Assembly (NCBI RefSeq): GCF_932276165.1
Contig: NC_064009.1
Coordinates: 8,618,001-8,682,000, forward strand
DNA: 64,000 nt
Reading direction: 5' to 3'
From: Plutella xylostella
Lineage: Eukaryota; Arthropoda; Insecta; Lepidoptera; Plutellidae
Shown here: positions 10,152-22,350 of the stretch, piece after piece
Position numbering within the stretch: position 1 is the first letter of the stretch
Layout of the letters: every line of letters begins with the position of its first letter
Program-made: the position numbers and the translations under genes
Notes under the pieces: model-generated
Told to the model about the DNA's origin: nothing
Seen by the model: the letters and a program-made list of their open reading frames with translations, nothing else
The model's database searches: none

Positions 10152-10210
10152 TGGCCCGACCTGGAATAGATCCCAGGACCTTTAGCGGTACATTCAGTAA
10201 CAGCTGCATT
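10152..10210 (-). mobile_element. possible tRNA-derived SINE head fragment
   Basis: On the minus strand a TRNA-like stretch with GGTCCTGGGATCTATTCC resembles a decayed B box next to the A-MITE. It is weak. Confidence 0.3.
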
Positions 10211-10389
10211 GTTTAGTCAATGGTCTTACTACTTAATACCTACCAATGAAAATAGACCAGGCACTTGGTGGTCTTTACAGTTAGGTACGTCTGTAAATAT
10301 AGGGTACAACAAACCAAAAAAAATATCACTCCTGAAAAATCTGGAGAAAAAAAACCTGAAACTGAAGAATAATACATACATGTAATAAT

Positions 10390-10754
10390 AAGGGAACACG
10401 TGGAGCGGTGGTAGCTCAGTCGGGTAAGCGCCCGCTTCTCACGCAAGAGATGCGGGTTCGAATCCTGGCGCTGACATGTACCAATGAGTTCTTTTAACTT
10501 AAGTACAATGTATACCATCGCTCTTACGGTGAAGGAAAACATCGTGAGGAAACCTGCATATCTAGATTTAGCACATCAATCTAGATATGTGAACCCACCA
10601 ACCCGCAGTAGACCAGCGTGGTGGGTAATGGTCCAAGCTTAGGAAGGCAGTTTAGACCTTGGGGATATGCACAAAGGTTCCACTCGAGAGAGCCAGGTGC
10701 AGGTACTTACACCCCCACAGAGAATAGAATAGAATAGAATAGAAGGGAACACGT
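10390..10754 (+). mobile_element. full-length tRNA-derived SINE with 12-bp target duplication
   Basis: The element (10402-10742) is bounded by perfect AAGGGAACACGT duplications at 10390-10401 and 10743-10754. The head is tRNA-like, with A box TAGCTCAGTCGG at 10412-10423 and B box GGTTCGAATCC at 10455-10465, so RNA polymerase III transcription is expected. The body includes ACATCGTGAGGAAACCTGC and GGTCCAAGCTTAGGAAGGC, and the tail is an (AGAAT)n run. A truncated copy of the same body lies at 21455-21660 and a head fragment at 51796-51900. Confidence 0.92.
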
Positions 10755-11659
10755 TCGTGTTCTAGTTTATTAAACAACACATAAACTGCATAGCTCATTT
10801 CACACGCAGACTTCAATTTCTCTGTCTTCAGTGAGGGTACCCGTACTTAAGTGGTATAAAATTTATTCGCTTGGTCCGACGCGAATTTGATGTTAAGAGA
10901 GTTTGCACCAAAATAGTTCACGTTTATGGCTCGCACTCGATCATTGGATTGTTGCTAAACTGTTAAGGGGTAGTTCTTGATATACCTTTATAATATAAAT
11001 CGCGATGAATAAAGTTGCTCGCATAATTATGGATCGAACTTCACTTCCAGGTAAGTTTGATCACAAATTAAACTTGTCGAAAACGAGGGTTGTTGTAAGG
11101 TTTAATGTTGCATGTAGGTGTTGTAAACAACAGTTAAACTGCTGTTCATTGCAGATGGACCGATCCTTGACCTGTGATGTCGGGGTATTACACTCATGAT
11201 CAATGAAAAAGATCCACTTGCCAATGCTGTTCCATCCAGTTGAAGGGAAAAAGCCCAGGAGAAGGAAGGATTGTAGTAGCTTTAAGAGAGGCCTATGTAT
11301 TGAATTTTAAATCAACGGTCACTATTTATGTGGCAATATAAACTGTACATCTGAGGATCAATGATGGTCTAAATACTATAACTGTACCTTAAGTAAACTT
11401 AGGCAGTGTGCTAGCTATTCTCACCGCGAATGTACTTTCATTCAATCCGTGTATATGTAGGGCGTTAACTTTTATGCGCATTCCCTTCAGGTAAAGTGTA
11501 CAGTCAGCGAAAAAAGTTATAAAATCAAAACTAAAACTTTGCGTTTGAGAATGAGTTTTTTATACGAGCTAATAAATACAAAAAGTTTCGCGATGTCATG
11601 CCCGTACAGTGTAGAGAAAAGAAACTGGCCCCTTTCAGTCAGCATTTTCAATTTCATTG
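10755..11659. other. anonymous DNA
   Basis: No recognised feature. A 64-codon frame at 11005-11199 has no supporting signal. Confidence 0.4.
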
Positions 11660-11790
11660 CAATTTCTTTATTATTATTTTTTGCACACCTTTAACATAGT
11701 TTCTCCTGTATTTCCTGTGGGTTGACTGGTAGAAAATGCTTTAAGCATTAAGTCCACCCTTTGTACACTTATTAATAATTATAATAATTT
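11660..11790 (+). mobile_element. 5'-truncated LINE 3' end (same family as 3122-3456)
   Basis: It reads as the same 3' untranslated sequence as the LINE at 3122-3456 (TGTGGGTTGACTGGTAGAAAA, then GCATTAAGTCCACCC) and ends in a TAATAATTATAATAAT tail. No coding part remains. A TTTCAGTC sequence near both edges could be a decayed target duplication. Confidence 0.7.
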
Positions 11791-12220
11791 TCAGTCGCAT
11801 AGAGGTCATAGGTTTATTTGCCACAGACAACTTGCACATGTACCTAGTTTGTCCGATATTCACCTTAGTTTTTTTAGTGCTGCATTTGCTGGAACAAAGC
11901 AGAAGTTCTAATTGCTTCTTTTTGGTCTGGACAAATTTAATTCGTATGTTCATTGACACGAAAGAAGAAGAAGAAGAAGCAGATTTTTTTTGTTAACGCT
12001 ACTAGGTAATATTTTTAAATGTTTCTTTGTTTTGCCACAAGACAAATGTTTGTGGCACATTTTGTTTTATAGCTCAACTTTACTGAGACTTAAATTTTAT
12101 GTAAGTAAGTAATTTTTCTCTTACATCTTAAACGTTTAGTGTGATATTTATCTCCAACCCACCTACCATGCGTGGAGATTATGGCCATAACCCTCTCGAG
12201 TCTGGAGGAGGCTGATATCC

Positions 12221-12335
12221 TGCACTGTCTATTTTTTTTTTTTTTTTTTTTTTAAATAAATTATTATCACTCCACAGACTTTATGTCCGTGCCTTTTGAA
12301 GAGTGGTAATTTTTATGAGATATGCACTGTCTATT
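12221..12335 (-). mobile_element. short poly-A retroposon with 13-bp target duplication
   Basis: TGCACTGTCTATT occurs at 12221-12233 and 12323-12335. Between them lie a run of about 23 T (a poly-A tail on the minus strand) and roughly 70 bp of other sequence including GACATAAAGTCTGTGGAGTG on the minus strand. A homopolymer plus direct repeats is the hallmark of LINE-mediated retroposition. The source RNA is not recognised. Confidence 0.8.
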
Positions 12336-12540
12336 AATACGCGGTGCATCGTTTGCCACCAAGATGAAAGGATTTGTTACAATTTTTTAAAACATTAACC
12401 AAATTAATAATTTGATCAAAATAGCTACGTTTGTAGTTGGTAATAACTGTGGCGTCACCGCGAATTCAAAACGAAGTACCTAATATTTATGAAATAATTT
12501 GTGTCAAATTCAATTGCAATTTTTAATCCTAAAATCCTTA

Positions 12541-12612
12541 GCGAGCTAAGCTAGTCTTTTCCGGTTAGGAGTAATTTGTCGCTATTGTCACTGGAATTTT
12601 TTCATTGCTCGC
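12541..12612 (+). repeat. D-repeat copy
   Basis: It starts GCGAGCTAAGC and runs through GGAGTAATTTGTCGCTATTG to TTTTTTCATTGCTCGC. The first and last bases form a short inverted repeat. Relatives are at 1866-1930 and 24222-24260. Confidence 0.5.
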
Positions 12613-12865
12613 TAGTGTTAGTGTTAGTAGCCTAAAAAGTAAGCATAACTCTACAACACGGAACGCAGTCTCCTAAACCAGGTGTTTTCAACCTCTAAAT
12701 CCCTCTATCCTATCCCTTTAATACGTTTTATATTATTATATCTATCAGTTATCATATCACGAGCGTGCGAGCGAATCACCATTGGCCTTTCCCAGAGCCT
12801 AGCGCGTGGGCTGCGCAGGCGCATAGCAAATGCAAGGTGCTTCGCTGAACTTGGGATGGGATCTC

Positions 12866-13153
12866 GGGGTCACTCTACAGGGTGTTACAAAAAGGCAATA
12901 CTAAACCGAAAGGGGGTGACTCAGGGGATCATTGTGAACAACTTTTGTGCCAAAAGTTTTGGAAATACGCGAAAAAACTGTATCTATTTGACCTCTTTTC
13001 GGTTTGGTATACCATTTTGGCAACACCCTGTATTTATGATGAAAAGCTATGTTTTGGAGCGCATCTGCGCGAGCGACGACTTTATCTTGTATTAAACGTG
13101 CCAATTGCCCGACAGCTCTCGTTCGTTCGTTTTTCGTCAGTATAAAGTAACCC
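12866..13153. mobile_element. A-family MITE interrupted by a B-family MITE
   Basis: The left end GGGGTCACTCTA is cut at 12878 by a B-MITE. The A-MITE resumes after 13032 and ends GTCAGTATAAAGTAACCC. Internal blocks (GGAGCGCATCTGCGCGAGC, then CGTTCGTTCGTTTTTCGTC) match the copy at 55447-55993. TCG at 12864-12866 and 13154-13156 may be a 3-bp target duplication. Confidence 0.8.
12878..13030. mobile_element. complete B-family MITE
   Basis: It is 153 bp, with left end CAGGGTGTTACAAAAAGGC and right end the inverse TTTTGGCAACACCCTG, flanked by TA on both sides. It is a smaller relative of 4991-6196 and lies inside the left arm of an A-MITE. A 137-codon frame across this region (12682-13095) is chance reading through both elements. 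Confidence 0.88.
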
Positions 13154-16100
13154 TCGTAATGCCGTATTGTATAGGAATAGCTGCTGTATCTGTATTGTTG
13201 CCATATTCTCGGTATTAACAGGATGTTGAAGAGATGGTGATTCATTATTGTAGTCTAATAATTAAGTTGTTCAATAAAAGATAGTGTAGCTGAAATTGGA
13301 AAGATATTAACGACATAATGAAGACATCAGCAGGACTCAGAAAAAAACGGCATGAGTATTTATGTTATCGTAGAATTTGCCGTTTAATTAGCCTATATTT
13401 GAATGTTATATCAATGTTTATTTTTATTTTAGAACATAAGGTGTGATTTTGCCATCTTCTTCAATATAACCAAGAAGTAATTTTACTGCTAGAAACAGGT
13501 TCTTTTGAAACACTAGAATACGGATTTGCAACTTGAAGTCATGACTTACATTCATTCATAATGCTGTATATATACGGTTTTACTTTTATTCACCTATTAT
13601 AATAATATCTAAAGTAGCGAAATGGCGGTCCATGAGAAACCTATGCCTTGAGGTGATTTTCAATGACAATCAAATTTTCAATGTCGATAACCTTCACAAG
13701 TATTTTTAAGCCATTACATTGTTATTTTTAAACTTAGTGCCAATTTCTCCATAATCGGTTATCTAACCGACAGGAATTTGATTTATAAATTAAACGTCAT
13801 CTCCATATAAAATTTATGACAGATGAGTAAAACGTCACTACTCCCTGGTTATGCTCTAACCGAGAATGGGGAAATTGGTACTTAAGCTTAAAGAAAACCA
13901 ACGATCGCACCAAATAAATTTCCTCCAATAGGCTTTAAAACTGAAAAACAACGCAGGAGTAAAAAAAAAGAAAAAAACTCGAAATAGCGTGTGTCTACCG
14001 CAATGAATGGAACACGAGACCATTCAGGAACTACGCCGATAGCATCCATACAGGGAGCGAGGACATGCGCTTCAATGAACATTCACTATTATTCTGAGGA
14101 AAATAGGAATGATTTTCTTTTTAAAAGGGATTGGAATTTGGAATTTTATTATAAGGCAGAGAAACTTTAGGTTGTACTTACCTGAGATGAACAAAATTAC
14201 TGAAAATAAATTGTATTATGAATTAAGGAAAAGGTTTGGAGTTTTTTTTCAGTGCTAGTATTAGGTTCTACGTATATTTTTACTTTCAGTATCGAATTAG
14301 CAGATAGATAGTACAGGGTTTCGATTTCATACTTAACAGTAGGTAGAGTCTTATTAATATGTTAATCTAATTAACAAAGATCTAACTAAGCTGACCATAC
14401 TTGATGTAATAGGTTTGCAATTATGTAGGGTGGTAGTTTCATAATTAATTTTAACTAAAACAGTACTTAAGACGTTGACTTAACCTTAAACACAGATGAG
14501 TATTTTCTAAAGCTACTTGATTGCAATCGTAAAAAAATTATAAATTAGTATTTGTTAATAATTCCGTGGTTTGATCAATATCATCGCCAACAAACACATA
14601 GGTACGCACTTTATTGTTAACCGTTCGGTTCTAAATGTTATAGAGATATTTATAAATAGTTCACAGTGCAATAGCTGGGATTATACGTAGGTATGAAAGG
14701 CTAAGCGCCGACTACCATATTAATTTGAGCGACACATTTTTAAAATAAGGATGTCAAAATCAAACCCGCATTTTTTTACATAAAGTCATAGGAACTTTAT
14801 TATTAATGCGACAAATATTGCGCTACAAAAATCGCAAGTACAAAACCATATCTGTCTCTGGTATGTGTTGCTAACATGCATGCTTACAATTTAATCATAA
14901 AAACGTAATAAAATTAATAATTGATTCTTGGAAATAAGTTCTTTTGGTTAATTCACTACAAGTTTTCATCCTAATTTAGTATTTTAACCATCATAAGTAA
15001 AATATTTATTTTGTTTATACTTAAATAAAATAAAATATTGTAAATACCTACTAGCTCTCGGTCTATGCCGACCAGTTAACCCTTCGCTGCAAGGTGTTCG
15101 CTTAATGGCGTGCGATATATCGCTGATAAGGGGCCGATAAGACCCCACGCGATACCAAGTGTACGGGTTAAAAGGAGATAGAGATTAGCCGTGGGATTTC
15201 AGAAGTCAATGAATGAATGCGGCGGTGGTAGTTAGAACTCGTTTGTCTATTTGTACGGTATATCTGCGCAAGTTTAATGAAGCTAATTATTTACTTATAT
15301 GTAGGAATATGATTAAATATTAAAAATAAATGCTAGATTTTTGTATGTATACCTACTTACTGAACATAGGTACTGTATGTCATCGTATAATCTAACTTCT
15401 TTCTTCCCTTAAGAGTTCACTCTTAACATCGTAGCTCATTATAAAAACAACATCTAACAAAATAATGATGTAGATATATAATGCAAATTTCGACCACGTG
15501 TTGGCGTCTTGCGCCCCATGCCAGGCCTTCTGGTCTCTACAATTTATTTGTCCAGTTTCTCAATCAATATGATCTTAATACGTTGTGCAGATGTTCCTTA
15601 TCGAGCTCAAAGCCCAAACATAAACAAGACGATAAAACTAACCAGTAGTTTACCCATAATGGCTATCGGAAACATGGATCGCCTCATTTAGAACACTTGT
15701 TTTATGCTAATTCAATCCAATTTGACGATGTAGGCGTTTCATAATTAAAACTAAAACGCTGAAAAACGTATCCATAAAAGTTATTTAGAGTATTCCCGGG
15801 TCAAGAAAACTTGTCTTGGTAGGACATGAACTTATAATGAGTATTTTGCTGCACCACTATAGAAATTCTATTAAAAATCGAATAAAGACTGCCATTAGGA
15901 AATTCTGAAAATACACTCACGAGTAATGAATATGTAAAAAACAAAAAAGTGGCAGGAGGACATGCTGTAAATGGGTATTTTAGAAGTATACTGACAAGCG
16001 AATTTTAACGAAAACCTCTCAAATGAAATAAAAATTAGTTTATCTGGACTTATAGGGTAATTTCTATAGTTCTATTAAATCTTGTCAAAATTAAACCTTT

Positions 16101-16403
16101 TTCTTTAATAACAAAAATATTCTTCAGCTGGACACGGGAATACTTACTACCTATATAGGTATATAATTAAGATGTTTTATAATAAAAATTATTGCCATTT
16201 TATTTTTATTTAACCAGTCATAATATTAATACATTTTTTTTATATGGAATTGTTAATTTTAATTTGGTCTTGCATGAATAAATATATTTATAAGTTAAAA
16301 AAAAGAATCAAATAAAATGATTTATCTATATACAATAAAAAAAAACATTTTATATGTACCTATTAAGTTTAATTATATCCAACTTCATACTTTGTATAAG
16401 GTA
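13154..16403. other. anonymous AT-rich DNA
   Basis: No gene or clear repeat is recognised over about 3.2 kb. Small frames at 13888-14082 and 15509-15691 carry no motifs. This could be intron or intergenic sequence. Confidence 0.4.
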
Positions 16404-16436
16404 TCCTAACTAATATTATAAATGCGAAAGTAACTG

Positions 16437-16471
<35 letters not shown>

Positions 16472-16622
16472 TACTCTTTCACGCCAAAACTACTGAACGG
16501 ATTTGAATGAAATTTGGTATACATATGGTCTAAACCTCGAGAAAGAACATAGGCTACTTTTTATCCCGGAATTCCCACGGGAAAACTTTTTAAGGCGAAG
16601 CGAAGCTCGCGGGAACTGCTAG
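16404..16622 (+). mobile_element. Helitron-like non-autonomous element
   Basis: It begins TCCTAACTAATATTATAAAT after an A, carries (TCTG)n at about 16440-16470, a TTCCCACGGGAA hairpin, and ends CTAG before a T. There is no target duplication. TC...CTRR ends inserted between A and T are the Helitron signature. Six further copies share this layout. Confidence 0.8.
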
Positions 16623-17502
16623 TTTTAAATAATTTCTTTCATTCCATCCGCACTTACAGTAGCCCAGCGTTCTCTATAAATGTTTCGAAATGCTATATTG
16701 ATTTAGATAAAACTTCTTATCTGGTATATTTGTGCTGCTTAGTGCAACATAAAACTCACTTTATAGCCTTTCAGATAGTAGTTTAATAAACGATTCTGTC
16801 GAGTAAACGACTTTTTGAATTAATATACAAGTATGGCGCATCCGATTTTATTGAGTCGGTCATGTAAATTGAGAAGGTATTATTATTATATTACTTTTCT
16901 TTGTGTAAAATATCTAACCGGATGTTGGCTATTATTATGGATAATGTGATTAAATAAACCTGAGAAAATGCCGTTTGCTTATCAAAAGTTCAGTAACTAC
17001 CTATATATAGTATCTTCCATAATAATCTTTACTAAATTTAGTAACTCCAGTAGAACCCGAATCGTACTAAATTGTATAGATGTCAATTGAAATATTTCAA
17101 ACTCATATTCTTAAATACGAAGGAGTACCATCCAATCCAATTTAAAATTCAAACTCGACACAGAATACATCTATATGATTAAAACAATTGCCATTCACCG
17201 CATCTCAATAAGAAAATACAGTCTTTTCCACCACAAAAGAGTCAAGATGACACCACCAAGGCGCATACAGCCTGTTTATTTAAAGCTGCCAGGTCAAAAG
17301 GAACAAAATAAATTATGGTCAGGAGCGTGAAACCGTAAACTATTCGCGTATTAAAACTTTCATGAGTTATAATGTTTTAAGTCTGGAACAACAAAAAAGA
17401 GGAAGAAATTTTGATGGAAAAAATGAGGTCCACGACAAGAGCTTTTTAGAGTGGCGTATCACCTGTAGCTTTCATATTTATTTTGTCCAGTGCAACACCA
17501 AT

Positions 17503-17605
17503 GCTCAGTTGACTGAGACTTATCTGACTAGGCAATCCTCTCACCACGGTCACATATCCTAGTCTAGCTCCAGTGTTGGTCACCGACATGATAAGAGGAA
17601 GAAAA
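17503..17605 (+). repeat. E-repeat copy
   Basis: It shares the order TATCTGACTAGGCAATCC, TCACCACGGT, GGTCACCGACA and a purine-rich AAGAGGAAGAAA end with 32316-32452, 42565-42672 and (reversed) 52672-52765. The class is unknown. A purine-rich tail suggests a retroposon. Confidence 0.55.
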
Positions 17606-18369
17606 CAATTATAAAATATGAAAAACACCGATTTTACAATTACCGAGCGTACTAAATGTTTTTTTTTCAACAAGGGATAGAAAATAATCTGAATAAGCAA
17701 TATTATCGCTATAAGAGCTTGCGAAAGTTACAATAAATCACATCATAAAACTGATATATTTAGCGAAACACACATTAATTTTAAGAAAAAAATTATTACT
17801 AACTTAAAAATAACGTAGTAGTAGATTTGTCTGTGAGTAACTTATCATATAAATACATAGTACATGGGTAATATACGTAATTATATAATTATTATATAAG
17901 TACCTTATTATATTGTTGATTGTTAACTTCTTAACTTTATGCATCTTAAGCAGTTCAGTGATGTTCTGAGTATTTAGTAAAAAAATAGGTGTGAAAACTT
18001 TATTGGCTTGTGTGTAAACCTCATGTTAATTTATAATATGTAATAGTATAAGCTGCTTGTTTTCCAAATAAAGAAAATTAAATTAAATTTAAATTATAAC
18101 ATTGGTACAGTTAGGGGCTGAGAAAGAAGAGTAGCCTCTAGCCTAGTATTATCACTTGTACGTTTTTTTCCTTTTTTTCTGTTTTTCTGGCAACTACGTT
18201 AATGTGTGTGTACTTATGTAATATAAATCTTAAAATCGTGATACTACTTCATACTACCCAATCTAGACGTAAATCACTGTCTTAAAATGTAAGCATAGTA
18301 TACGATATAAATATTATTCTTTATTACAAAATAAATGCATAATAGATTGAATTTCTTCTAAGAATTAAA

Positions 18370-18425
18370 CACTTCTCCCCACATCGAGATCCGGGGTTCG
18401 AGTCGCGGTGGGACATTCCACGATT
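18370..18425 (+). mobile_element. SINE fragment with B box
   Basis: A pol III B-box-like GGGGTTCGAGTCGCGG occurs in a tRNA-like context. The rest of the element is not resolved. Confidence 0.35.
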
Positions 18426-19503
18426 CGCTCTTGTCACAGTTCCAATATCGCGCCATCGAGAGAAGTGGGCACGACACAGCCACTCGACTCGAAAAAGACA
18501 GTTGACAGTCATTGAATAAGAAAATATGAAGATTTTTGTTTCCTTTAGACTAGACGAGGAAATAAAATAGGCTAACGCAGAAATGACACTCGAGAAGTAC
18601 CTACTATGTGTCCCTTGATGATCACCTTAGATAGATAGATCTGGTTGTGATTTGAATTCAAGGCTGCATTTTCAGTAGGTAGACTGTTCGGCCGAGGCAT
18701 GTGTAACGTTGAAACGCGTAGAGTGAGTGTAATAATTAAATAACATTACACTTCTTATAACCAGTTCCAACTCAACCACAATAATATTTGAGAATCGTAA
18801 TTGTTCACTTCAAATCGACACATCGTTGTTTTACTCTAGTATTAAAAACTCATCATATTGTGGTCTGGAATCACATAAAAACTTTACAATATAAAGATAG
18901 AATGAGAAAATAATACGGAGGTTCCATGACTTTTATCAAACTCTCATTTTTTTTAATAAAGACTATACTATGATATTTTGTGGTACTTTTCCTCATAATT
19001 GATTGTATTATTAAGTATATCTTTAGACAATGTTATTTGGGATGAAATGTTGCTGGATCAAAAGTAATTGGCTGTCGAAACGTTAATTGCTTTGTTTCAA
19101 ATTCGACTCTCTGTAAATCTAATATTGCACTGGCAATTTTAAAAACGTTTGACATTGTTAAAATTAACTTTTGTGCCTTCAAAATCATCACCATTATTAA
19201 CTTACACACCAGCCACTGAACCCTAAAACAAATTGACACTAGGGAAGCGGAACTGACGGAAAATCAGTAACGGGTCACTTCATGAACCGTTGTCGACACC
19301 TGGGCAGCCATCATCACTTGCCTATGTCATGGGAATGAACACAATAGCTACAAAATTATATAGATTGTTAGATGGAGTTGTCACCGTTCGACCAATAACC
19401 ATAATGTAATATTTTAGGGTAAACTAGCTGTTGATGGTATTGCTTTTGACTTGAGCCTTATAAGTAGTCTTAGTTCGACGTGCAAGCTTGAAAGAGTTTC
19501 CCG

Positions 19504-19504
<1 letters not shown>

Positions 19505-19542
<38 letters not shown>
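19505..19542. repeat. (TA)19 microsatellite
   Basis: An uninterrupted TA run. It also produces a Tyr-Ile frame on each strand, which is not coding. Confidence 0.95.
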
Positions 19543-19544
<2 letters not shown>

Positions 19545-20180
19545 GAACGCTTATATGTAAGTAGCGCAATGCCTAATGGTGCAAGATTTTTTGACTCGAT
19601 GCAGCCATTGATCATTAGTCAGGACCGGCCACTTAGGCTGTATCAATTTGGTCCTTCGAGCCTAATGATTCTACTTGTACCAGGATGCCAGATCTAAGGT
19701 TAAAAAATATATGATTTTCATGCGGTGTACCGTGTACCTCGCTATATCATAGGTAAACTATGTACATATTTGTATACACCAAATCCCAGGGTCATTCTGC
19801 GACGTCTTACATAGGTACTTAGCATTTCAGTTTTATTTATAATATTAAATTTACCAACATATTAAAATAGGAATTTACTTATGTTAAGTTATAATTAAAA
19901 CATAAATGATTCAGCAAACATGCTTCGTCCGGTTAAAAAGTTAAAATAGCCCGCCCCAGGACGCACCCGACCCAAAGGTTCCCATGACGCTGGCAGCATT
20001 GCCACGCTGCACTGCGAGGGAGATCCTCTGCATCAAGTACGCCCCAGAGCGCTTGTCATGGCCTATGTAGGTACTATACATAAAGACCAAAACCCAATTA
20101 AAATTACAAATGCACTTGACATTTCCACAAACCAATCACTCGTGTGAGATGCACCCGCGAAGAGAACGTATTACGCTACT

Positions 20181-20305
20181 GGGGATTACTCTAACTTGAC
20201 AACAAACGAATAAACCAGAGCTCTCATAGAATATTTGTACGTTTAATACAAAGAGATAGGGTTAGTGCAGCGAAATGATATTTTTCATAAGCTAAAGTGA
20301 CCCCC
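20181..20305. mobile_element. A-family MITE, diverged
   Basis: The left end is GGGGATTACTCTAACTTGAC followed by AACAAACGAA, and the right end AAGTGACCCCC. The core GAGCTCTC and CGTTTAATACAAAGAGATA matches 10023-10151. Confidence 0.7.
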
Positions 20306-20916
20306 GCTGTCATTATCTGAGGGAATTATTGTATTGCCGTGATTGTGATTGAATTGATACGGGGCAGGTGAGCTGTGCCACGTTTATTTCCAATATGTGC
20401 ACGATGGCGGGGCTACGTGTCTACAGATTGATACATACACAAGATAGGTACATGTTGAATTTAGGCAGATGCATAGAACCTTCAATTTGAAGTTTAAATT
20501 AACTTTTTATTTAATTTTAAGGATCATTTTATGATCTACGCATCGCAAAAATAACATAGATGTATTTAAAAATATTAATTACAGTAAAATTTGCGAAGGA
20601 GGACCAATGTGAGTAATGCTGAATATACAACAACAAACATTACAAATCATTATCATGCATCGAATTATTAGTTTTGAAGCTTAGTAAGAAGCTTAATATG
20701 TATACCGAAGTACCGAAATGTAACTTATTTTTTTTAAATACATTCATTACAATTTTAATACCATATTTAAGTTTTAGGTTGGTAATATTTAATGTGATGT
20801 TAAATGTGCTTTTCCGTCCGATTTTCTCACTGGGACTTTTTTATTGCTCGTGAGTGTATTGTGTACGTACCTATAAAATTACCATTGCACCCAACACCCA
20901 ACCCAAGGCTTCAAAC

Positions 20917-21080
20917 GTTAGAATCGTTTCGATCATAACCGGCGACGTGTCATTCTCACGGCCGTGGCCCGTGTCCCCGAGCCAACACCGCCGTGCGGGA
21001 ATAGCGGACCCCAATTACTAGTGTGCTACAGTTGGTGTCACTGCAGTAGCGAAAGCACGGGGTGCAAAAAAAGAGCCTTT
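20917..21080 (+). repeat. GC-rich direct repeat, first copy
   Basis: A segment with CTCACGGCCGTGGCCCGTGT and GGACCCCAATTACTAGTGTG is repeated almost exactly at 21245-21424. Both copies are preceded by an AACGTTAGAAT motif. It is far more GC-rich than its surroundings. No family is recognised. Confidence 0.85.
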
Positions 21081-21114
21081 CTGACAAACCTCAGGTGTGT
21101 TCTATGCGTCTATT

Positions 21115-21240
21115 ACTGTTTGATCGTTTGTCGAAAACTATAAAAGTTTACGTTTACTTGCATACGAGGTGGCGCCTCTACCGGAAACTATCATGATTTT
21201 TTTGACAGATGACAGAAAACCCTGCAGTTTCTTAGTTTTC
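21115..21240 (+). mobile_element. C-family MITE copy between the two direct repeats
   Basis: It shows TTTGTCGAAAACTATAAAAG, GTTTACG, GGTGGCGCCTCTA, GGAAACTATCATGA and TTTTGACAGATGACAG in the order seen at 26131-26307. Its right arm is shortened. Confidence 0.7.
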
Positions 21241-21244
21241 GAAC

Positions 21245-21424
21245 GTTAGAATACATTCGGCGGCTCACTTCCATCATACCCGGCGACGGTGTCATTCTCA
21301 CGGCCGTGGCCCGTGTCCCCGAGCCAACACCGCCGTGCAGGAATAGCGGACCCCAATTACTAGTGTGCTACAGTTGGTGTCACTGTAGTGATGGAAGCCT
21401 GCACGGGGTGCGCAAAAAGAGCCT
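21245..21424 (+). repeat. GC-rich direct repeat, second copy
   Basis: This is the second copy of the 20917-21080 segment. The shared core of about 100 bp differs at very few positions. A 60-codon frame from 21306 runs through it, with no recognisable product. Confidence 0.85.
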
Positions 21425-21454
21425 CGCGTATTGTACTTTTATACACGGCGACAG

Positions 21455-21660
21455 TCATGGAAAACATCGTGAGGAAATCTATATATAAATATATATCTAT
21501 ATTATGCACGTCTAGATAAGTGAACCCACCAACTCTCAGTGGACCAGCGTGGTGTGGGAAATGGTCCAAGCTTAAGAAGGCATAGTTTAGACCTTGGGGA
21601 TATGCACAAAGGTCCCATTCGAGAGATCCAGGTACATGTTTTTACACCCCCACAGGACAG
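21455..21660 (+). mobile_element. 5'-truncated SINE (family of 10402-10742)
   Basis: It starts within the body at GGAAAACATCGTGAGGAAA and continues through GTGAACCCACCAAC, GGTCCAAGCTTAAGAAGGC and ACACCCCCACAG. The tRNA head is missing. Confidence 0.85.
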
Positions 21661-22127
21661 GACCTGGGCAGTCCGTGATTGAGGCTAATTTGACTGGCTA
21701 ATAATTATTTCACCACATATTGCGATGCATCCGTTGCATACGATGAAACGTAACGAGGTGGACGCTTACCTTTAGGGTGTAATGTAAACCATCGACAGGC
21801 TAAGAATATATTTTTTTATGATGCTTGGTGTCTTCTAACACAAAAATATGTCTAATTTTAATTTCCCTGAAAATATAATGGTACCTACTTAATGGATTTT
21901 TTGGATGGAATACCTAGGAAGCTTCTTTTTCTTAGAAGGTAGGTACTCATAGATGAACATGACCTCGAGCTTTCTTCACTACACAACGTGTATGCTGTAT
22001 CTGTACCCAGGCTATAATTCTCCTCAGAGTGTCAATCGGTTGTGTTATGAAATTTTTCACTACAGTAATAATATCACCGTAATAAGGACGGTCGTGAACT
22101 TTGCAAAGTTGGCGTGAGCTTCTATAA

Positions 22128-22160
22128 TCCTAACTAATATTATAAATGCGAAAGTAACTG

Positions 22161-22199
<39 letters not shown>

Positions 22200-22350
22200 T
22201 ACTCTTTCACGCCAAAACTACTGAACGGATTTGAATGAAATTTGGTATACATACGATTTGGACCCTGGGAAAGAACATAGGCTATTTTTTATCCCGGAAT
22301 TCCCACGGGAAAACTTTTTAAGGCGAAGGGAAGCTCGCGGGAACTGCTAG
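22128..22350 (+). mobile_element. Helitron-like non-autonomous element
   Basis: It starts TCCTAACTAATA after A and ends CTAG before T. Its (TCTG)n is longer than in the 16404 copy. The sequence between is nearly identical to the other copies. Confidence 0.82.

Larger units (their letters stand above)
16623..20180. other. mostly anonymous DNA with small repeats
   Basis: It contains an E-repeat (17503-17605), a SINE B-box fragment (18370-18425) and a (TA)19 tract (19505-19542). No gene is recognised. Confidence 0.4.

Noticed and set aside
10402..10475. Functional tRNA gene
   Set aside because: A and B boxes are present, but the sequence continues into a SINE body with a tail and target duplication, so it is a SINE head.
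12682..13145. Overlapping frames of 137, 87 and 114 codons as a gene
   Set aside because: They run through the A- and B-MITEs and have no common family pattern.
19505..19542. Tyr-Ile-rich peptides on either strand
   Set aside because: They are simple translation of a (TA)n microsatellite.
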